A stretch of DNA of 25,372 nucleotides from a virus, in the IMG/VR virus record IMGVR_UViG_3300042507_004436, positions 1 through 25,372 of that record; one strand, given 5' to 3'. The notes under the pieces are model-generated. The model was not told the origin of the DNA. It did not search any database and was given only the letters and a program-made list of their open reading frames with translations. Made by a program: the position numbers and the translations under genes. Each line of letters opens with the position of its first letter. The first letter of the stretch is position 1. This document shows, in pieces, positions 24,818-25,372 of the stretch.

Positions 24818-25222
24818 TCAATCTCCTTTATGTTGTATAGTGTAATACTCTGGCACGCCTTCAATTATACCACCTTTGTAATGTGCTACAATGCTAACAG
24901 TATTCGGCAGTACACACACCCCATGCTTTTTAAGCTCCACCCGATTAACGGCGGTTAAATCGGCATGAGCCACGGCTGTAGCGATGCTAGCAGTTGGAGC
25001 TGTTACCTGTTTTGCGTAGGCTACTACCATTTGTAGCCCTTCAATGACTTCCTCGGCGTGTTCTGTCAAAAAATCAGCAGTCAGGTATTTGTTGTGTAGC
25101 ACGGTTTCTAACTGCAAAAAATCAGCTGGCAACAGGCGGTATCCACTGTGTACGCCCATTGATAACAAATTTATAGCACTATTCCATTTCTGTAGTAACG
25201 TTTCGTTTTTTATGTACCCCAC
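24818..25222 (-). CDS. Unrecognised 134-residue protein, GTG start
   Basis: The gene starts with GTG at 25222; GGAGGG, made by the last codons of the preceding gene, lies 6 bases upstream. The protein has a mainly helical N-terminal two thirds (LQLETVLHNKYLTADFLTEH, then VIEGLQMVVAYAKQV) and a beta-like C-terminal part ending EYYTIQHKGD. No motif is recognised. It lies between the small terminase and the AT-hook-like gene, with overlapping or very short spacings, so it belongs to the same late unit. Confidence 0.6.
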   Translation of the reverse strand: MGYIKNETLLQKWNSAINLLSMGVHSGYRLLPADFLQLETVLHNKYLTADFLTEHAEEVIEGLQMVVAYAKQVTAPTASIATAVAHADLTAVNRVELKKHGVCVLPNTVSIVAHYKGGIIEGVPEYYTIQHKGD

Positions 25223-25225
25223 AAA

Positions 25226-25372
25226 CTACCCTCCGCTGTGATGGTCGGCGTTTTCCTGCTTCTTGATACTCGCTTCAATTTGTGTAAGTTCTTCAATCGT
25301 TAGTTTTTTCAATGGGGAAGTATCCAGCTGTAGATTGCCCGATACTTCTGTTTTTGCGTCGACCTTGATGTT
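25226..25372 (-). CDS. Probable terminase small subunit, C-terminal end
   Basis: The frame is open from the right edge for 48 codons to a TAG at 25228-25226; the N-terminus is outside the window. The visible end has KVDAKTEVSGNLQLDTSPL, then KKLTIEELTQIEASIKKQEN, in which a 'L-KLT-EEL--IE--I-K' helix at the very C-terminus after a VDAK-x-EV linker is common in phage small terminases (DNA recognition and packaging initiation). The GGAGGG near its stop acts as binding site for the next gene. Position upstream of the large terminase fits, though four genes lie between. The identification is from a short tail and remains moderate. Confidence 0.55.
   Translation of the reverse strand, partial: NIKVDAKTEVSGNLQLDTSPLKKLTIEELTQIEASIKKQENADHHSGG

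Noticed and set aside
1-25372. tRNA genes, CRISPR arrays, insertion sequences, integrase or attachment sites
   Set aside because: No cloverleaf-like sequence, regular spaced repeats, transposase motifs or recombinase motifs were found on either strand.

Overview
The window is 25.4 kb of the virion-structure module of a tailed phage or prophage with a long flexible tail (siphovirus). Every gene I can support lies on the minus strand, so the biological order runs from the right edge (25372) to the left edge (1). Start and stop codons mostly overlap or are separated by a few bases, as in one long late operon. The tail-tip genes follow the lambda order M-L-K-I-J, which points to a Gram-negative host. 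No host genes, tRNAs, CRISPR arrays, IS elements, integrase, lysis or replication genes are visible. Overall composition is AT-rich (about 38-40% GC by eye), but it is uneven: the terminase/portal end is near 50% GC and the tape-measure gene is far more AT-rich.

Packaging and neck, 25372-20883: the C-terminal end of a probable small terminase, two unrecognised proteins (one with an AT-hook-like tail), a probable head-tail adaptor, a probable head-closure (stopper) protein, the large terminase and the portal. Putting the neck proteins before the large terminase is unusual.

Head, 20893-16242: an orphan HsdM-like adenine methyltransferase sits directly behind the portal gene. Between it and the next gene is a 25-codon open stretch that looks like the severed C-terminus of the portal, so the methyltransferase appears to be an insertion. 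Next come a Mu gpF/SPP1 gp7-like head protein, a fused maturation protease-scaffold with a strong in-frame internal start for a free scaffold, a decoration protein and the major capsid protein. A GC-rich hairpin follows the capsid gene.

Tail, 16194-1: an HK97 gp10-like protein, tail terminator, tail tube, the tail assembly chaperone pair G/GT with a T-TTT-TTG slippery site for -1 frameshifting, a 1201-residue tape measure (predicting a tail near 180 nm at about 0.15 nm per residue), then M, L, K (JAMM plus NlpC/P60), I and J, two fibre or appendage genes, a gp80-like tail protein, and a previously easy-to-miss 43-residue gene. The leftmost gene runs off the window.

The most striking whole-window signal is what is missing: reading every line I found no GATC, GGCC, CCGG or GCGC at all, where tens of each would be expected. 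This suggests long exposure to hosts with several restriction systems.
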